Under the pieces are notes generated by a model that saw nothing but the letters and a program-made list of their open reading frames with translations, searched no databases and was not told the origin of the DNA. Shown piece by piece: positions 48,286-59,600 of a DNA stretch of 64,000 nucleotides (the first letter of the stretch is position 1; each line of letters opens with the position of its first letter). Origin of the DNA: Acuticoccus mangrovi (GTDB taxonomy: Bacteria; Pseudomonadota; Alphaproteobacteria; Rhizobiales; Amorphaceae); contig NZ_JAEKJA010000026.1 of NCBI RefSeq assembly GCF_016411865.1, positions 1 through 64,000 on the forward strand, given 5' to 3'. Both the position numbers and the translations under genes were made by a program.

Positions 48286-49053
48286 TCAGGACTGGACGAG
48301 GGTCGGGCCGGAGACGACGGGGCGGTCCTGCTCCGGCATGATACCGAGCCGGCGCGCCACCTCCTGGTAGGCCTCGAGCAGGCCGCCCATGTCGCGGCGG
48401 AAGCGGTCCTTGTCCAGCTTCTCGTTGGTCCGCAGATCCCACAGGCGGCACGAATCGGGGCTGATCTCGTCGGCGACGACCACGCGCATGAGGTCGTTCT
48501 CCCAGAGCCGCCCGCACTCCATCTTGAAGTCGACCAGGCGGATGCCGACGCCGAGGAAGAGGCCGGCCATGAAGTCGTTGACCCGCACGGCGAGGGCCAT
48601 GATGTCGTCGAGCTCCTGCGGGCTCGCCCAGCCGAACGCGGTGATGTGCTCCTCGGTGACGAGCGGGTCCTCGAGCTCGTCGCTCTTATAGTAGAACTCG
48701 ATGATGGAGCGGGGCAGCGTGGTGCCTTCCTCGAGGCCGAGGCGCTTGGCGAGCGAACCCGCGGCGACGTTGCGCACCACGATCTCGAGCGGAATGATTT
48801 CCACCTCGCGAATCAGCTGCTCACGCATGTTGAGCCGACGGATGAAGTGCGTCGGGATGCCGATCTCGTTGAGGTGGGTGTAGATGTGCTCGCAGATGCG
48901 GTTGTTGAGCACGCCTTTGCCGTCGATCACCTCTTTCTTGCGGGCGTTGAACGCGGTCGCGTCGTCCTTGAAGTGCTGCACGAGGGTGCCGGGTTCCGGC
49001 CCTTCGTAGAGGATCTTGGCTTTGCCTTCGTAGATTCGGCGACGACGATTCAT
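48286..49053 (-). CDS. purC: Phosphoribosylaminoimidazole-succinocarboxamide synthase
   Basis: 255 residues. SAICAR synthase signatures: [55 protein letters not shown] and [13 protein letters not shown]. Adds aspartate to CAIR with ATP. First gene of purC-purS-purQ; start ATG 49053. Confidence 0.98.
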   Translation of the reverse strand: MNRRRRIYEGKAKILYEGPEPGTLVQHFKDDATAFNARKKEVIDGKGVLNNRICEHIYTHLNEIGIPTHFIRRLNMREQLIREVEIIPLEIVVRNVAAGSLAKRLGLEEGTTLPRSIIEFYYKSDELEDPLVTEEHITAFGWASPQELDDIMALAVRVNDFMAGLFLGVGIRLVDFKMECGRLWENDLMRVVVADEISPDSCRLWDLRTNEKLDKDRFRRDMGGLLEAYQEVARRLGIMPEQDRPVVSGPTLVQS

Positions 49054-49229
49054 GGGTGGCCCCGGCTCGGGTTGCGGCGTTGTCAAAAGATATAGGCGCG
49101 ACAGCCGCATGTTGCCCGCGCGGCCCCGCATAGGGGACAGTCGGGAGATGCGTGCGTCGCGTGCCACGGTGCTTCGATCGCCGGACGCTACCTCATCGTC
49201 GCTCAAGCCACAATGGCGCGCGCGGCGCG

Positions 49230-49259
49230 TTGACTTCTCCCAGTCCCTCGAACCATAGA
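49230..49259 (+). promoter_or_regulatory. Possible promoter of the DUF1476 gene
   Basis: TTGACT (49230-49235) and CATAGA (49254-49259), 18 bp apart, lie 26 bp before the start codon. The -35 fits the alphaproteobacterial form; the -10 is weak. Confidence 0.35.
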
Positions 49260-49284
49260 CGGCCCACAGGAGCGGGAGAAACGA

Positions 49285-49602
49285 ATGACCCAATTCGAAG
49301 ACCGGGAACGGGCCTACGAGGCGCGCTTTGCCCACGACGAAGAGCTGAAGTTCAAGGCGATGGCACGGCGCAACCGCCTGCTCGGACTGTGGGCGGCGGA
49401 AAAGCTCGGCCGCGCCGGCGACGCTGCGGAGGCCTACGCCAAGGAGGTGGTCCGCGCCGACTTCAACGAGCCCGGCGACGAGGACGTGTTCCGCAAGGTG
49501 CGCGGCGATCTCGGTGCGGCGGGCGTCGCGGTGAGCGACGAGGAGCTTCGCCTCAAGATGCGTGAGCTTCTGGTGACGGCGGCCGAGCAGCTCGCCTCCT
49601 GA
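49285..49602 (+). CDS. DUF1476 protein (ATP synthase inhibitor zeta-type)
   Basis: 105 residues, mostly helical: [53 protein letters not shown], and a C-terminal [15 protein letters not shown]. This family is the zeta subunit that inhibits F1-ATPase in alphaproteobacteria. Its place beside purC is usual in related genomes. Ribosome binding site GGAGCGGGAGA. Confidence 0.92.
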   Translation: MTQFEDRERAYEARFAHDEELKFKAMARRNRLLGLWAAEKLGRAGDAAEAYAKEVVRADFNEPGDEDVFRKVRGDLGAAGVAVSDEELRLKMRELLVTAAEQLAS

Positions 49603-49674
49603 GGCGGCGCGCTGCGCCGCGCCTTTCCGGCCGGCGGAGGGAATCCGGCCGGAACGAAGATGCCGGCGCCCGGC

Positions 49675-49884
49675 CTACTGGGCGCTCGTCGCGGGGCCGT
49701 CGGTGGTCTCCACCGCCGGCGTGGGCTTGGCAAGATCGGCGTCGTCCTCGGCGAAGACGTAGAAGTAGCCGACGACGGCGAGCACCGCGGCGACGGTAAT
49801 GCTGATCACGAGGACCCGCAGGATGCGGTTGTCGCGCTCGCCCTGCCGGGCTTCCGTGGCAGTGCGTTCCTCGACTTCGACCAT
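49675..49884 (-). CDS. Small single-pass membrane protein
   Basis: 69 residues from ATG 49884 with a strong AAAGGAG site. N-terminal charged part (VEVEERTATEARQGERDNR), one membrane helix (VLVISITVAAVLAVVGYFYV), then an acidic, Thr/Ala-rich tail. No family recognised. The longer open frame upstream is rejected because the ribosome binding site and similarity of composition start here. Confidence 0.72.
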   Translation of the reverse strand: MVEVEERTATEARQGERDNRILRVLVISITVAAVLAVVGYFYVFAEDDADLAKPTPAVETTDGPATSAQ

Positions 49885-50093
49885 ACTGGTACTCCTTTCT
49901 GACACTGCCCAAGACGCGGGCGGTGGTTTGGGGAGATATCGGCCGATTGCTGCCTGCCAAGGGGCGGCGTTGTTGCAGGGCCGCCACGATCGGCGCCGCG
50001 AATGCGCTCCGGACGAGGAGCAAACCACAAGATTCTTTGCCTATCGCGCCGGTATTGTCGATGCTCGCGGCAATCCTCATGGAGTGTGCCTTC

Positions 50094-50873
50094 GTGCGTC
50101 TGTTCCTCGCCGCTGCCGTGCTCGTCGCATCGCTTGCGCCCGCCTTCGCCGCCGACCCTCTGGAGGAGGCGCCCACCCAATCGGTGGAGAATCGCGAGAT
50201 CGTGTTCGACGCCGGGGTGGGGCTGCAGCTCGAGCCGAAATTTCCCTCCTCGCGCAAATATTTGTTCCAGCCTTACCCGCTGTTCGACCTGCGCTTTCTG
50301 CGCCTGCCCGTGTTCGGCGACGTCGTCACCGGCAAGGTGAAGTCGCTGAGCATCTATCCGGCGATCAACTTCACCGGCTCGCGTGAGGAGAGCGACGCGT
50401 CCTATCTCGCCGGCACCGGGAAGGTGGACTTTGCCGCCGAGCTCGGCCCGGGCATCGCGTTCCGGCACGGCCCGTTCCGCGCCTTCGCCGAGGTGCGCTA
50501 CGGCATCACCGGCCACAACGGCTTCGTGGGCGAGGTCGGCGCCGACTATATCGTCACGCCGTTCGAGCGCTTCCAGTTCGCCTTCGGCCCCCGCGTCAGC
50601 GCGGCGACGGACGACTACATGGACACCTATTTCAGCGTGCCCGCCAGCGCCACCGTGCTCGCCCCCTACGACGCGAGCGGCGGCTTCAAGGACGTCGGCC
50701 TGACGGCGACCGCCACCTATCGGCTGACCGAGCGGCTCGACCTGCACGCCCGCGCCGCCTACACGCGCTTCGTCGGCGACGCCGCGGACAGCCCGATCGT
50801 CAAGGCCGGCAATCAGGACGAGTTCCGCGTCGGCATCGGTGTCACCTACGAGTTCGGCCTCGACCTCTATTGA
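50094..50873 (+). CDS. MipA/OmpV-like outer membrane protein
   Basis: 259 residues with a signal peptide (LFLAAAVLVASLAPAFAAD) and alternating strands of a small beta barrel: IVFDAGVGLQLEPKFP, SLSIYPAINFTGSRE, AELGPGIAFRHG and EFRVGIGVTYEFGLDLY with a C-terminal aromatic residue. GTG 50094 is chosen because GGAG lies 9 bp upstream; ATG 50079 is possible. A bidirectional terminator follows. Confidence 0.87.
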   Translation: MRLFLAAAVLVASLAPAFAADPLEEAPTQSVENREIVFDAGVGLQLEPKFPSSRKYLFQPYPLFDLRFLRLPVFGDVVTGKVKSLSIYPAINFTGSREESDASYLAGTGKVDFAAELGPGIAFRHGPFRAFAEVRYGITGHNGFVGEVGADYIVTPFERFQFAFGPRVSAATDDYMDTYFSVPASATVLAPYDASGGFKDVGLTATATYRLTERLDLHARAAYTRFVGDAADSPIVKAGNQDEFRVGIGVTYEFGLDLY

Positions 50874-50891
50874 GGTCGGCGTTCCTCCACG

Positions 50892-50920
50892 AAAAAAGGG
50901 AGCCTCAGGCTCCCTTTTTT
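50892..50920. terminator. Bidirectional intrinsic terminator
   Basis: AAAAAAGGGAGCC / GGCTCCCTTTTTT, a perfect 13-bp stem with loop TCA, has T-runs on both strands. It separates the convergent MipA-like gene and sqdB. Confidence 0.95.
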
Positions 50921-50948
50921 GTTGCTCGCCGGCGTGGTCTGCCGCGTG

Positions 50949-52109
50949 TCAGCGCCAGAGGCTGACGCAGGGGATCTTGCTGCGGTCGCAGCGGTCGGCG
51001 AAGCGGGCGGCGACGTCGGTCACCTCCTCCATCAGCCCCGCCTCGAGGGTGATCGGCTGCAAGCCGAGGTGCAGGAAGCGGTCGTGCTCCACGTGCAGCT
51101 CGTTCTCGGCCGCCTCGTTGCGCGGGTTGGGCAGGTAGGCAATCTCCACGCCAGTGCGGTCGGCGATCATCTGGGCGAGATCGCGCACCCTGTGGGTCTC
51201 CGTCATCTGGTTGAGGATGTTGACGCGCTCGCCGGCCTGCGGCGGGTTCTCGATGGCGAGCTCGACGCAGCGGCAAGTGTCGCGGATGTGGATGAAGGCG
51301 CGCGTCTGTCCGCCGGTGCCGTGCACGGTCAGGGGGTAGCGGATCGCCGCCTGCATCAGGAAGCGGTTGAGCACGGTGCCGTAGTCGCCGTCGTAGTCGA
51401 AGCGGTTGACGAGACGCTCGTCGCGCATGGTCTCGGCCGTCTGCGTGCCCCAGACGATGCCCTGGTGCAGATCGGTGATCTTCACGCGATCGTTCTTGTT
51501 GTAGTAGAAGAAGAAGAGCTGATCTTGCGTCTTCGTCATATGATAGATCGAGCCGGGGTTGGCCGGGTAGAGAATCTCCTGATCCGTCAATCCGTTCTCG
51601 GTGTCGACCTTCACGCGCAGGTAGCCTTCGGGGATCTTCATGCCGGCCGTGCCATAGCCGTAGACGCCCATGGTACCGAGGTGAACGAGATGCACATCGA
51701 CGCCCGATTCCACGATGGCGCAGAGCACGTCGTGGGTCGCCGTCAAGTTGTTGCGCACCGTGTAGCGCTTCTGGATCGGCGACTTCATGGAGTAGGGGGC
51801 GGCGCGCTGCTCGGCGAAGTGCACGATCGCATCCGGCTTCTCGTCGACGATGAGCGACAGCAGGCGGTGATAGTGCTCGCCGACGGTGAAGTTGACGTGG
51901 CGGATGGTGTTGCCGCTCACCTCCTTCCAAGCCTTGAGGCGCTCCGAGAGGTGGCGAATCGGGGTGAGGGATTCGACTTCGAGCTCCACGTCGATCTTCC
52001 GGCGGGACAGATTATCGACGATGATGACCTCATGGCCACGGTTGGACAGATGGAGACTGGTCGGCCAGCCGCAGAATCCGTCACCGCCGAGCACGATGAT
52101 CTTCGCCAT
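50949..52109 (-). CDS. sqdB: UDP-sulfoquinovose synthase
   Basis: 386 residues of the SDR type. The nucleotide loop is the SQD1 form GGDGFCGWPTSLHL, catalytic Tyr and Lys are in YHMTKTQ, and DLHQGIVWGTQTAET and AFIHIRDTCRCVELAI follow. Makes UDP-sulfoquinovose from UDP-glucose and sulfite for the sulfolipid SQDG. The SQDG glycosyltransferase and other sqd genes are not next to it. Confidence 0.95.
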   Translation of the reverse strand: MAKIIVLGGDGFCGWPTSLHLSNRGHEVIIVDNLSRRKIDVELEVESLTPIRHLSERLKAWKEVSGNTIRHVNFTVGEHYHRLLSLIVDEKPDAIVHFAEQRAAPYSMKSPIQKRYTVRNNLTATHDVLCAIVESGVDVHLVHLGTMGVYGYGTAGMKIPEGYLRVKVDTENGLTDQEILYPANPGSIYHMTKTQDQLFFFYYNKNDRVKITDLHQGIVWGTQTAETMRDERLVNRFDYDGDYGTVLNRFLMQAAIRYPLTVHGTGGQTRAFIHIRDTCRCVELAIENPPQAGERVNILNQMTETHRVRDLAQMIADRTGVEIAYLPNPRNEAAENELHVEHDRFLHLGLQPITLEAGLMEEVTDVAARFADRCDRSKIPCVSLWR

Positions 52110-52347
52110 GGATAGGTTGCTCCGATCATGGGTCGAATGGCGACCGCAAAGGGTAGGACGGGCAAGGGCGGCGACCGCAGCGGCGATCGCGCCCCGCCCG
52201 GGTGCTTCGCCTTACACGGAAACGACACCTATGCAAAAGGGCCCGGGCAAGCTCAAGACGTTTACTGCACTGCGTCATTGACGCTGGCGGGGCTGGCGGT
52301 CCGATGCTAGGAGCGACATCTACGCCGATCTGTGGACGGACGATGAA

Positions 52348-53760
52348 ATGACAATTTATCCAGTGATCCTGGCTGGTGGACGGGGGACGCGGCTGTGGCC
52401 GCTGTCACGGGCCGACAAGCCGAAGCAATTTTTACCCATGCACGGAGAGCATAGCCTCTTCCAGCGTACCGTGGAGCGGCACGCGTCGATCGACGGTATC
52501 GGAGCACCGTGGGTGATCTGCGGCGAGGGCGATCGCTTCCAGGTCGAGGATGCGCTCGCCGGCATCGGTGTGATCGGTGCGACGGTGGTCACCGAGCCGG
52601 TGAGCCGGAACACCGGCCCCGCCATCGCCGCCGCCGCCGAGGCGCTGGTGCGGCACGACCCGGAGGCGGTCCTCTTCGTGCTGCCGTCCGACCATCTGGT
52701 GACGCCGGACGAGGGCTATTTCGAGAGCCTGCACGCCGCCTTCGCCGCCGCCGCCAGCGGCAAGATGGTGACCTTCGGCATCGTCCCCACCCATCCCGAG
52801 ACGGGCTACGGCTACATCAAGGCCGGCGAGAGCGCGGGCAAGGTGCGCCGGGTGGAGAGCTTCGTCGAGAAGCCGCCGGCGGAAGAAGCGGTGAAGATGC
52901 TGGCCGACGGCCACTATTTCTGGAACGCCGGCTTCTTCGCCTTCAGCGCCCGGGCCCTGCTCGACGAGCTCGCCAGCTTCGCGCCCGAGATCACCGCGGC
53001 GGCCGAGGCCGCGCTCGACGAGGCGACCGTCGGCGAAGGCGTCATCCAGCTCGGCGAGCGCGGCTTTGCGAGCGCGCCCGACATCTCGATCGACTACGCC
53101 CTCTTCGAGCGGACGAAGAATGCGGTGGTGGCGCCGCTCACCTGCCGCTGGTCCGACGTCGGTTCCTGGCGCGCCTACTGGGAGACGCTGGAGAAGGACT
53201 CCTCCGGCAACGCGGTGCGCGGTAAGGGGCTGCCGGTCGATTCGCACAACTCGCTGATCGTCTCCAACCGCGCCGACGTCGTGGCGCTCGGGGTCGAGGA
53301 TCTCGCCATCATCGCCGCCGACGACGCGATCCTCGTCTGCCCGCTCGACCGCGCCCAGGACGTGAAGCAGGTCGTGGCGACGCTCAAGACGCGCAAACGC
53401 AACGACCTCCTCGACGTGTCGCCCACCGTCAGCCGGCCGTGGGGCGGCTACACCTCGATCCTCAACGGCTCGCGCTTCCAGGTGAAGCATCTGTTCGTGA
53501 CGCCGGGCAAGCGGCTGTCGCTGCAGAAGCATCACCACCGTGCCGAGCACTGGGTGGTCGTGCGCGGCACCGCGGAGGTGACGATCGACGGCGAGGTGAC
53601 GACCCTCAGCGAGAATCAGTCGATCTATCTCCCCCTCGGCGCGGTGCACCGCCTGGCGAACCCCGGTCGCATCCTCCTGGAGGTGATCGAGGTGCAGACC
53701 GGCAGCTATCTCGGCGAGGACGACATCGTTCGCCTGCAGGACGAGTGGGGCCGTACGTGA
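52348..53760 (+). CDS. manC: Mannose-1-phosphate guanylyltransferase/mannose-6-phosphate isomerase
   Basis: 470 residues, bifunctional. The N-terminal nucleotidyltransferase domain has [14 protein letters not shown] and [13 protein letters not shown]; the C-terminal cupin isomerase domain (about 355-470) has the [19 protein letters not shown] metal site and [16 protein letters not shown]. Makes GDP-mannose for surface polysaccharides. Its TGA overlaps the rfbB GTG. Confidence 0.95.
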   Translation: MTIYPVILAGGRGTRLWPLSRADKPKQFLPMHGEHSLFQRTVERHASIDGIGAPWVICGEGDRFQVEDALAGIGVIGATVVTEPVSRNTGPAIAAAAEALVRHDPEAVLFVLPSDHLVTPDEGYFESLHAAFAAAASGKMVTFGIVPTHPETGYGYIKAGESAGKVRRVESFVEKPPAEEAVKMLADGHYFWNAGFFAFSARALLDELASFAPEITAAAEAALDEATVGEGVIQLGERGFASAPDISIDYALFERTKNAVVAPLTCRWSDVGSWRAYWETLEKDSSGNAVRGKGLPVDSHNSLIVSNRADVVALGVEDLAIIAADDAILVCPLDRAQDVKQVVATLKTRKRNDLLDVSPTVSRPWGGYTSILNGSRFQVKHLFVTPGKRLSLQKHHHRAEHWVVVRGTAEVTIDGEVTTLSENQSIYLPLGAVHRLANPGRILLEVIEVQTGSYLGEDDIVRLQDEWGRT

Positions 53761-54839
53761 CAGACGCCGGCACCGCGACCCGGCCCATCCTCGTCACCGG
53801 CGGGGCGGGCTTCATCGGGTCCGCGGTGTGCCGACATCTCGTCGGCTGCGGCGAGGCGGTGGTGAACGTCGATGCGCTCACCTACGCCGCCAATCCGAAC
53901 AACGTCGCCGGCATCGCCGGCGACCCCCTCTACCGCTTCGTGAAGGCGGACATCCGCGACCGGCAGGCGATGGCCGAGGTCTTCGCCACCCACAGGCCGA
54001 GAGCGGTGATGCATCTCGCGGCGGAGAGCCACGTCGACCGCTCCATCGAGGGGCCGCTCGACTTCGTCAGCACCAACGTTCTCGGCACCACGGTGCTGCT
54101 GGAGGCGGCGCGGGCCTATCTCGACCGGCTCGACGCGTCGGCCTCGGAGGCCTTCCGCTTCCTCCACATCTCCACCGACGAGGTGTTCGGCTCGCTCGGC
54201 GACAGCGGCTATTTCGACGAGACCACCCGCTACGACCCGTCCTCGCCCTATTCGGCGTCGAAGGCGGCGGCGGACCACATGGTGCGGGCGTGGGGGCGGA
54301 CCTACGGGTTGCCGATCCTCATCTCCAACTGCTCCAACAACTACGGGCCCTATCACTTCCCCGAGAAGCTGATCCCGCTGATGATCCTCAACGCGCTGCA
54401 CGGCGAGCCCTTGCCGGTCTACGGCAGTGGCGAGAACGTGCGGGACTGGCTCTACGTTGAGGACCACGCCGTCGCCCTCCACACGATCCTCACCGCGGGC
54501 ACACCGGGCGACACCTACACGGTGGGCGGCAATGCCGAGCGCAGCAACCTCGCCGTGGTCGAGGCGATCTGCGATCTCGTCGACGCGCGCGTGCCGGGCG
54601 CGACGTCGCGGCGAGGGCTCATCCGGTATGTCGCGGATCGGCCGGGGCACGACCTGCGCTACGCGATCGACGCCTCGCGACTGCGTGAGCGGCTCGGCTG
54701 GCGCCCCTCGGTGACGTTCGAGGAGGGGCTGGCGCGCACCGTCGACTGGTATCTCGCGAACGAGGGCTGGTGGCGGCCGATCCGCAGCGAGCGCTATCGC
54801 GGCGAGCGCCTCGGCGTGTTGGAGAAGGCGGCGGGCTGA
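53757..54839 (+). CDS. rfbB: dTDP-glucose 4,6-dehydratase
   Basis: 360 residues. NAD loop [19 protein letters not shown], catalytic [10 protein letters not shown] and [28 protein letters not shown]. Converts dTDP-glucose to the 4-keto-6-deoxy sugar, the first step toward dTDP-rhamnose. rfbA, rfbC and rfbD are not in the window. GTG start overlaps manC. Confidence 0.95.
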   Translation: MTDAGTATRPILVTGGAGFIGSAVCRHLVGCGEAVVNVDALTYAANPNNVAGIAGDPLYRFVKADIRDRQAMAEVFATHRPRAVMHLAAESHVDRSIEGPLDFVSTNVLGTTVLLEAARAYLDRLDASASEAFRFLHISTDEVFGSLGDSGYFDETTRYDPSSPYSASKAAADHMVRAWGRTYGLPILISNCSNNYGPYHFPEKLIPLMILNALHGEPLPVYGSGENVRDWLYVEDHAVALHTILTAGTPGDTYTVGGNAERSNLAVVEAICDLVDARVPGATSRRGLIRYVADRPGHDLRYAIDASRLRERLGWRPSVTFEEGLARTVDWYLANEGWWRPIRSERYRGERLGVLEKAAG

Positions 54840-54845
54840 GCGAGT

Positions 54846-56195
54846 TCAGATCGCTTCGGCGCCGACCGCGTTGCCGATGACCACCGGACCATAGAGCAGC
54901 TGGGCGAAGATGCGGGACGGCCGCAAGGTGGCCCAGTAGGTCGAGCGTGCCACCGAGGCGGCGGTGCGGACGGCGGCGAGGTCGGCCGAGACGTCGGCGA
55001 TCAGCTCGCCGAGGGTCCGATCGTCCGGCGCGGTGAGAACGCGGGTCTGGATGGTGCCGGGAAGGTGCACCCCGTCATAGGTGAAGATGAGCTTGCCCGC
55101 CGCCATCGCATGATGGGCGGTGGCGGAGAAGCGCTCGCTGTCGTCCGGCCGGTAGGGCAGGAGCACCGCGTCGAGCTGGCGGATGGCGGAGAAGTACACC
55201 GGCCGAGGCACGAACTCCTCGATCAGCGAGACGTTGCGCTCTGGGATCGCGGCGAGGGCGGCGCGGGTGGACAGGGCCACCGACGACGGCGCCTCGCCGG
55301 AGGCGGGCGGCTTGATCTGCACCACGAAGCGGGTGCGGCGCGGGTTGGTCGCCGCCCGGTTGGTGGAGCGCACGATGGAGGGCAGGCGATCGAAGCCGCC
55401 GCCCGCCGTGGTGGAGGAGAGGTAGCCCACGGTGAAGCGGTCGGGCGACTGCTCCGCCTCCTCCGACAGGGAGAGTTCGGGCGGGGTGTCGAGCGGCTGG
55501 ACCGGCAGGCCGAGCTGCGCGGTGAGGCGCTGCGCCAGGCGGCGCGACCAGGCGTAGAGGAAGGTGGTGGGCCGGTCGCTGTTCAGATGGTGGATGGCGC
55601 GGCCGAAGCGGTCGAGCGGGCCGAACTGGGTGACGTTGGGCATCTGCGCCTCGTCCCACCAGGTGGCAAGGTGCACGAAGGGACGCGAGGCGGCCGGCAT
55701 CTGCGCCAGAAGCTCCACCACGATGGCGAGGATCGAAGCGTCGAACGCGGGAATGAGGATGTGCCGGTTGCGGCTGAAGCGAGAGCTCGCCAGCACCCAG
55801 CCGAGCCGCTCGCGCAGCGTCGCGAAGGTGGCGGCGAAGGTGTCCCGGTCCATCTCCGCGAGCTCGTAGATGGAAGAGGTGAAGCCGCCTTGGGAGAAGG
55901 GGCCGTGCGCTTGGTTGCCGATGACGACGGTCGGAATGTTGAGGCGGCGGGCGCAGTCGCACACGCGCGTGACCATGTCCTCGTGCGTCGGCGTGTTGCG
56001 CGTGGTGGAGGGGTCGACGATCACGAACTCGTGATTGAGCCCGTTGGCGCGCGCGAGCTCGGGGAAAGCGGCGTTGCGCAGGAGCGCCACCTCGATGTCG
56101 GCAATCGGAGGTCGTGCCCAAACGGGGTCCAGGGACAGGCTTTTCGAGCCTATCGCCAGTCGATCTCCTGTATTATTTGCGACTCGGTTTAACAT
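54846..56195 (-). CDS. Glycosyltransferase-like protein (GT-B fold suspected)
   Basis: 449 residues, convergent with rfbB. Two Rossmann-like halves are suggested by FVIVDPSTTRNTPTHEDMV, VVIGNQAHGPFSQGG, FTVGYLSSTTAGGGFDRLPS, TRFVVQIKPPASGE and LDAVLLPYRPDDSERFSATA. The last one resembles the donor-binding loop of GT-B transferases. Signal peptide and membrane segments are absent. The exact family is not recognised, and a polysaccharide-related role comes from the manC-rfbB neighbours. Confidence 0.72.
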   Translation of the reverse strand: MLNRVANNTGDRLAIGSKSLSLDPVWARPPIADIEVALLRNAAFPELARANGLNHEFVIVDPSTTRNTPTHEDMVTRVCDCARRLNIPTVVIGNQAHGPFSQGGFTSSIYELAEMDRDTFAATFATLRERLGWVLASSRFSRNRHILIPAFDASILAIVVELLAQMPAASRPFVHLATWWDEAQMPNVTQFGPLDRFGRAIHHLNSDRPTTFLYAWSRRLAQRLTAQLGLPVQPLDTPPELSLSEEAEQSPDRFTVGYLSSTTAGGGFDRLPSIVRSTNRAATNPRRTRFVVQIKPPASGEAPSSVALSTRAALAAIPERNVSLIEEFVPRPVYFSAIRQLDAVLLPYRPDDSERFSATAHHAMAAGKLIFTYDGVHLPGTIQTRVLTAPDDRTLGELIADVSADLAAVRTAASVARSTYWATLRPSRIFAQLLYGPVVIGNAVGAEAI

Positions 56196-56603
56196 TTGGA
56201 CTACGCTCAGATTACCATTGTCTTATCGCGCCGGCCGATGTTCTGAAGACGATGACCCGAAGCATACTCTGAATGGGTGATCGAGAGAACAGCATTTATC
56301 CACGATGGTGTTAGTGAAGAGTTCGCAGAAAAAATACTGAAAAAGATGACGCGTTTTATTGAACATCCCTAGCTATCTGTTGGCGGTGCTTGGTGATTGT
56401 GCAGTGCCGCAAACTCAGGCCCCGCCGCCACCTAACCATTACTTATATATGAATTACCGGATGTCATTGGCTCGAAGCAACATAAATTCGCCATGTTGCC
56501 CCGGCGCGGGCAGTGCCATAGGGCCGCACCGCGCGGATAAACCACCTCTTAAGGTTAACGATCCATCGTCGCCAGCCGAACCTCAACGAGTCGGGGTGCT
56601 GAC
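56196..56603. other. AT-richer gap without a clear gene
   Basis: About 410 bp, clearly richer in A and T than its neighbours. A 31-codon frame (GTG 56277 to TAG 56372; reads ERTAFIHDGVSEEFAEKILK in part) looks like protein in composition but has no ribosome binding site of note. It could be the remnant of a lost gene. The gap probably holds the two divergent promoters; a TTGGCTCG-like box was not convincing. Confidence 0.45.
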
Positions 56604-59600
56604 GTGGCCATCCTCCTTTCTCCGCCGCATGACACTATGGAGAGCTTCCGCGACGCTGCGGTGCGTGCTGCCTGGTGGCTCGGGGCTCCGAACATGCACG
56701 GCGACGAGCTTGGAGTGGTGATCCCGCGCATCGCGCCGATGCTCGACATCACCCGCATCGAGCCGGGGCCCGATATCGACGAGCGCGTCGCGCTGCGCCT
56801 GGTGCGGATGGCCGGATCGGTGGTGCCCGTCGCGTCGCAGGAAGCCTGGGCGCGGCAGCTCCTGGAGCGCGCCGGCACGGGCGACAGGGTCGTCATCACC
56901 GATCGGGCGCGCCAGGCCGACGGCCTCCTCGAGGCGCTCGCCGAGCTCGAGGCGGGCCTCGACGCCGATCCGGCCCGCAATCCGCGCGACGCCCTCGCCT
57001 GGATCGCCGCCGGCGACGCGCTCCACGGCGCAAGGGAGGAGGGGGCGGCGCGGGCCGCGTGGGCGGCGGTGCGGCAGGCGACGGCGTCGGCCCGGCGCAT
57101 CACCGTTGTGGGGCCGGACGTCACGAGCGACGAGCGGTTGCGGCTCGCCGGCGAGGTCCTTGCCCTCGACGCCGTCGCCGCCACCCAGTGGGACCGCCCC
57201 TTCGCCGGCGCGGTGCTGGTGGCGCTCGACGATCCGGTGCGCCACCTTGGCCCGGCACGCACCGCGGCAATGCTGCGCGACCGTCTGATCGCGCTCGCCG
57301 ACCGCCATCGCTCGCTGTTCGTCTGCGTTCCCCGTGCGGCGGGCGCGGTGATGCGCGCCCGCTTGCCGCGCCTCCTGTGGGAGCGCCTCCTCCTCGTCGA
57401 CGTGGCGCCGCGGCTCGATCCGGGGCCGGCGACGCTCATCGCCGCCGCCGCCTCGCTCGCCGACACGGTGGACGTGGTCGGCTTTCCGGGCGGCCCCGTC
57501 GACCTCGCCGCCGACGAGGAGCGGCTCCATCCGGCCTATGCGGCGAGCCGGCGCGGGCCGGCCGACATCAGCGACGTGCTCGCCGCGGCCGCCTCGCGCG
57601 GGGCGAGCGTCGCCGCCCTCGGCCGCAGCCTCTATCCGGGCCTCGCCCCGCTCCACCGCGGGCGCGCGCCCACCACCATCGGCGGGCTCGGCGAGGCGCT
57701 GCGGGCGGCGACCGGCGATCGCCTCGTCGCCGACGGCGTCCGTCGGCTGACGCTGGAGCGCGAGGGCGAGGACGGCGTCGTGCTGCGCTGGCAGCCGGGG
57801 ACCGGCCTGCCGGCGGATCCGCCGCTCGCCCGCTTCGCCCCCGGCGGCCGATCCGTCGACGGGGTGCGACCCTGGCCGACGGAGGCGCACGAGCGGGTGG
57901 GCGCTCTGCTCGACGCGGTCGATCGGGCAATGCCGGAGATCGTCCTGTCGACGCCCCAGCCGCGGCGGGCCGAGCCGGCGGACCCACACGTGACCGTCGC
58001 GGGGCTGCGCAGCCTGCTCGCCCCCGGCGAGGGCCCGGAAGGCCCGTTTGCCGACGATGCGGAGGAGCGTGCCGCCCTCCTTGCCCATCGCCGCCTCACC
58101 GAGCGTGATCTCGACCGCGTGCACAGCCGCCGCATGGATGGCCTCGCCACGCGTCTCACCGCCCCCGTGTTCGTGGCCGGTCCGGGCTTCGCTTGGGAGA
58201 CGATCAACGTGGCGCGCCTCAGGGGCGCGGCCGTGGCGCTGGTCGACATTCCGCCCGGCCGAGTGCCGGCGGGCCTCGCGGCCTCGCCCCTTCTCATCGT
58301 TTCGACCCGGGCGGCGGCGCGGGCGCAGCAGGGGGCGCAGCCGCGCGCCGTGTTCCTCACCGCCTTGGGGGCGGCCCATCGCGGCGAGGCGGAGGACATC
58401 GTGTTCGACCCCGCCGCCTTGGCGCTGCCCGACGGGGTGCCGCGTGATCCGATCGCCCTCGCCGTGCAGCTCTTGCGGGCGCTGCGGGTGCCGGCCATCG
58501 TCCCGCTCGGCGCGGCCGGGGTGTCGCTGCCGGCCGGCGACGACGTGCTGGTGCTCGACGACCCGCGTCGGCCGGGTGCGGAGGCGGCGCGCTTCCACGA
58601 TCTCTTCCGCTCGCGCGATTGGGACGGCATGCCGAAGCTGCTCCTCGCCGTCGACGGGGCGGCACCGCTCGACCTCTTGGAGCGGGCGGTGGAGGGGCTC
58701 GGCGACCGCCTTCTCACCTACGTCGATCGCGAGGATCGCGTGCGCCTCGTCACCGGCCACCGGTTGGTGGCGGGCGCCAAGATGGCGGTTCCGGCCTATA
58801 CGCGGGGCGATCCCCTCGTGGAGGAGGCGGTGGAGCGCTTCGCGCCGGAGATCGTGATTGCCTCCGCCGGGGTGGTGACGCCCGGCACGGGCGATGCGCC
58901 GCGCGTGGTGATCGGCCCCGAGGACGACGGCGCGGACAGCGTCGCGAGCGTCGCCTATCATGCCGCCTTTCCGGCCCCGCCGGCGGCGTTCGAGGCGGAG
59001 GCGGACGCGCTGCGCCTGCGCCTGGTCGCGGCGGCCCGAAGCGCGGCCGAGGCGGCCGAACGGGCGCGCGCCGATGCCGCCCGCCGGGCCGAGGCCGCCG
59101 AGGAATGGGCGACGGAGGAGCCCACGGCCGGCGAGCGCGCCCCGTCGCAGGAGCCGCCCATCGTCGCCTTGCCCTTCTCGCTCGGCTGGCTCGACCAGCT
59201 CCGCCGACGCGGACGCCATAGCGAGCGGGCCGAGCCGGCCATCACCGAGCCGGCGCCCGCCGCCGAAACCGAGCCCGCCCCGGAGACGGCTCCGGAGACT
59301 ATTTCGGAGACTGCCCCAGCCCCCGTCGATGCGGCCGAGGGAAGCGTGTCGCCCCCCTCTAGCCAGGAGGTTCCGCCCACCGAGACGTCCGAGGATGCGA
59401 CGCACGCGTTGTTCGCGGCGGTGTCTCCCTATAATTGGAGACGAGCAGAGATCCGACGTTCCGATCAGGGCAGGCGTTCCGAGATGGCAGAGGCTACTAC
59501 CCCGAAAAAGGCGAGCTTCTCACAGCTCTGGCCGTGGCCCGGCAACATATTGCTCGTGCTGTTCGCGGCCTGGCTCTTCTACATGGGACGGATCGCCGAG

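Noticed and set aside
56583-59405. Minus-strand frame of 940 codons opposite the long fused ORF
   Set aside because: Arg/Gly/His-rich shadow; the plus-strand frame has the protein-like composition, membrane helices and coiled coil.
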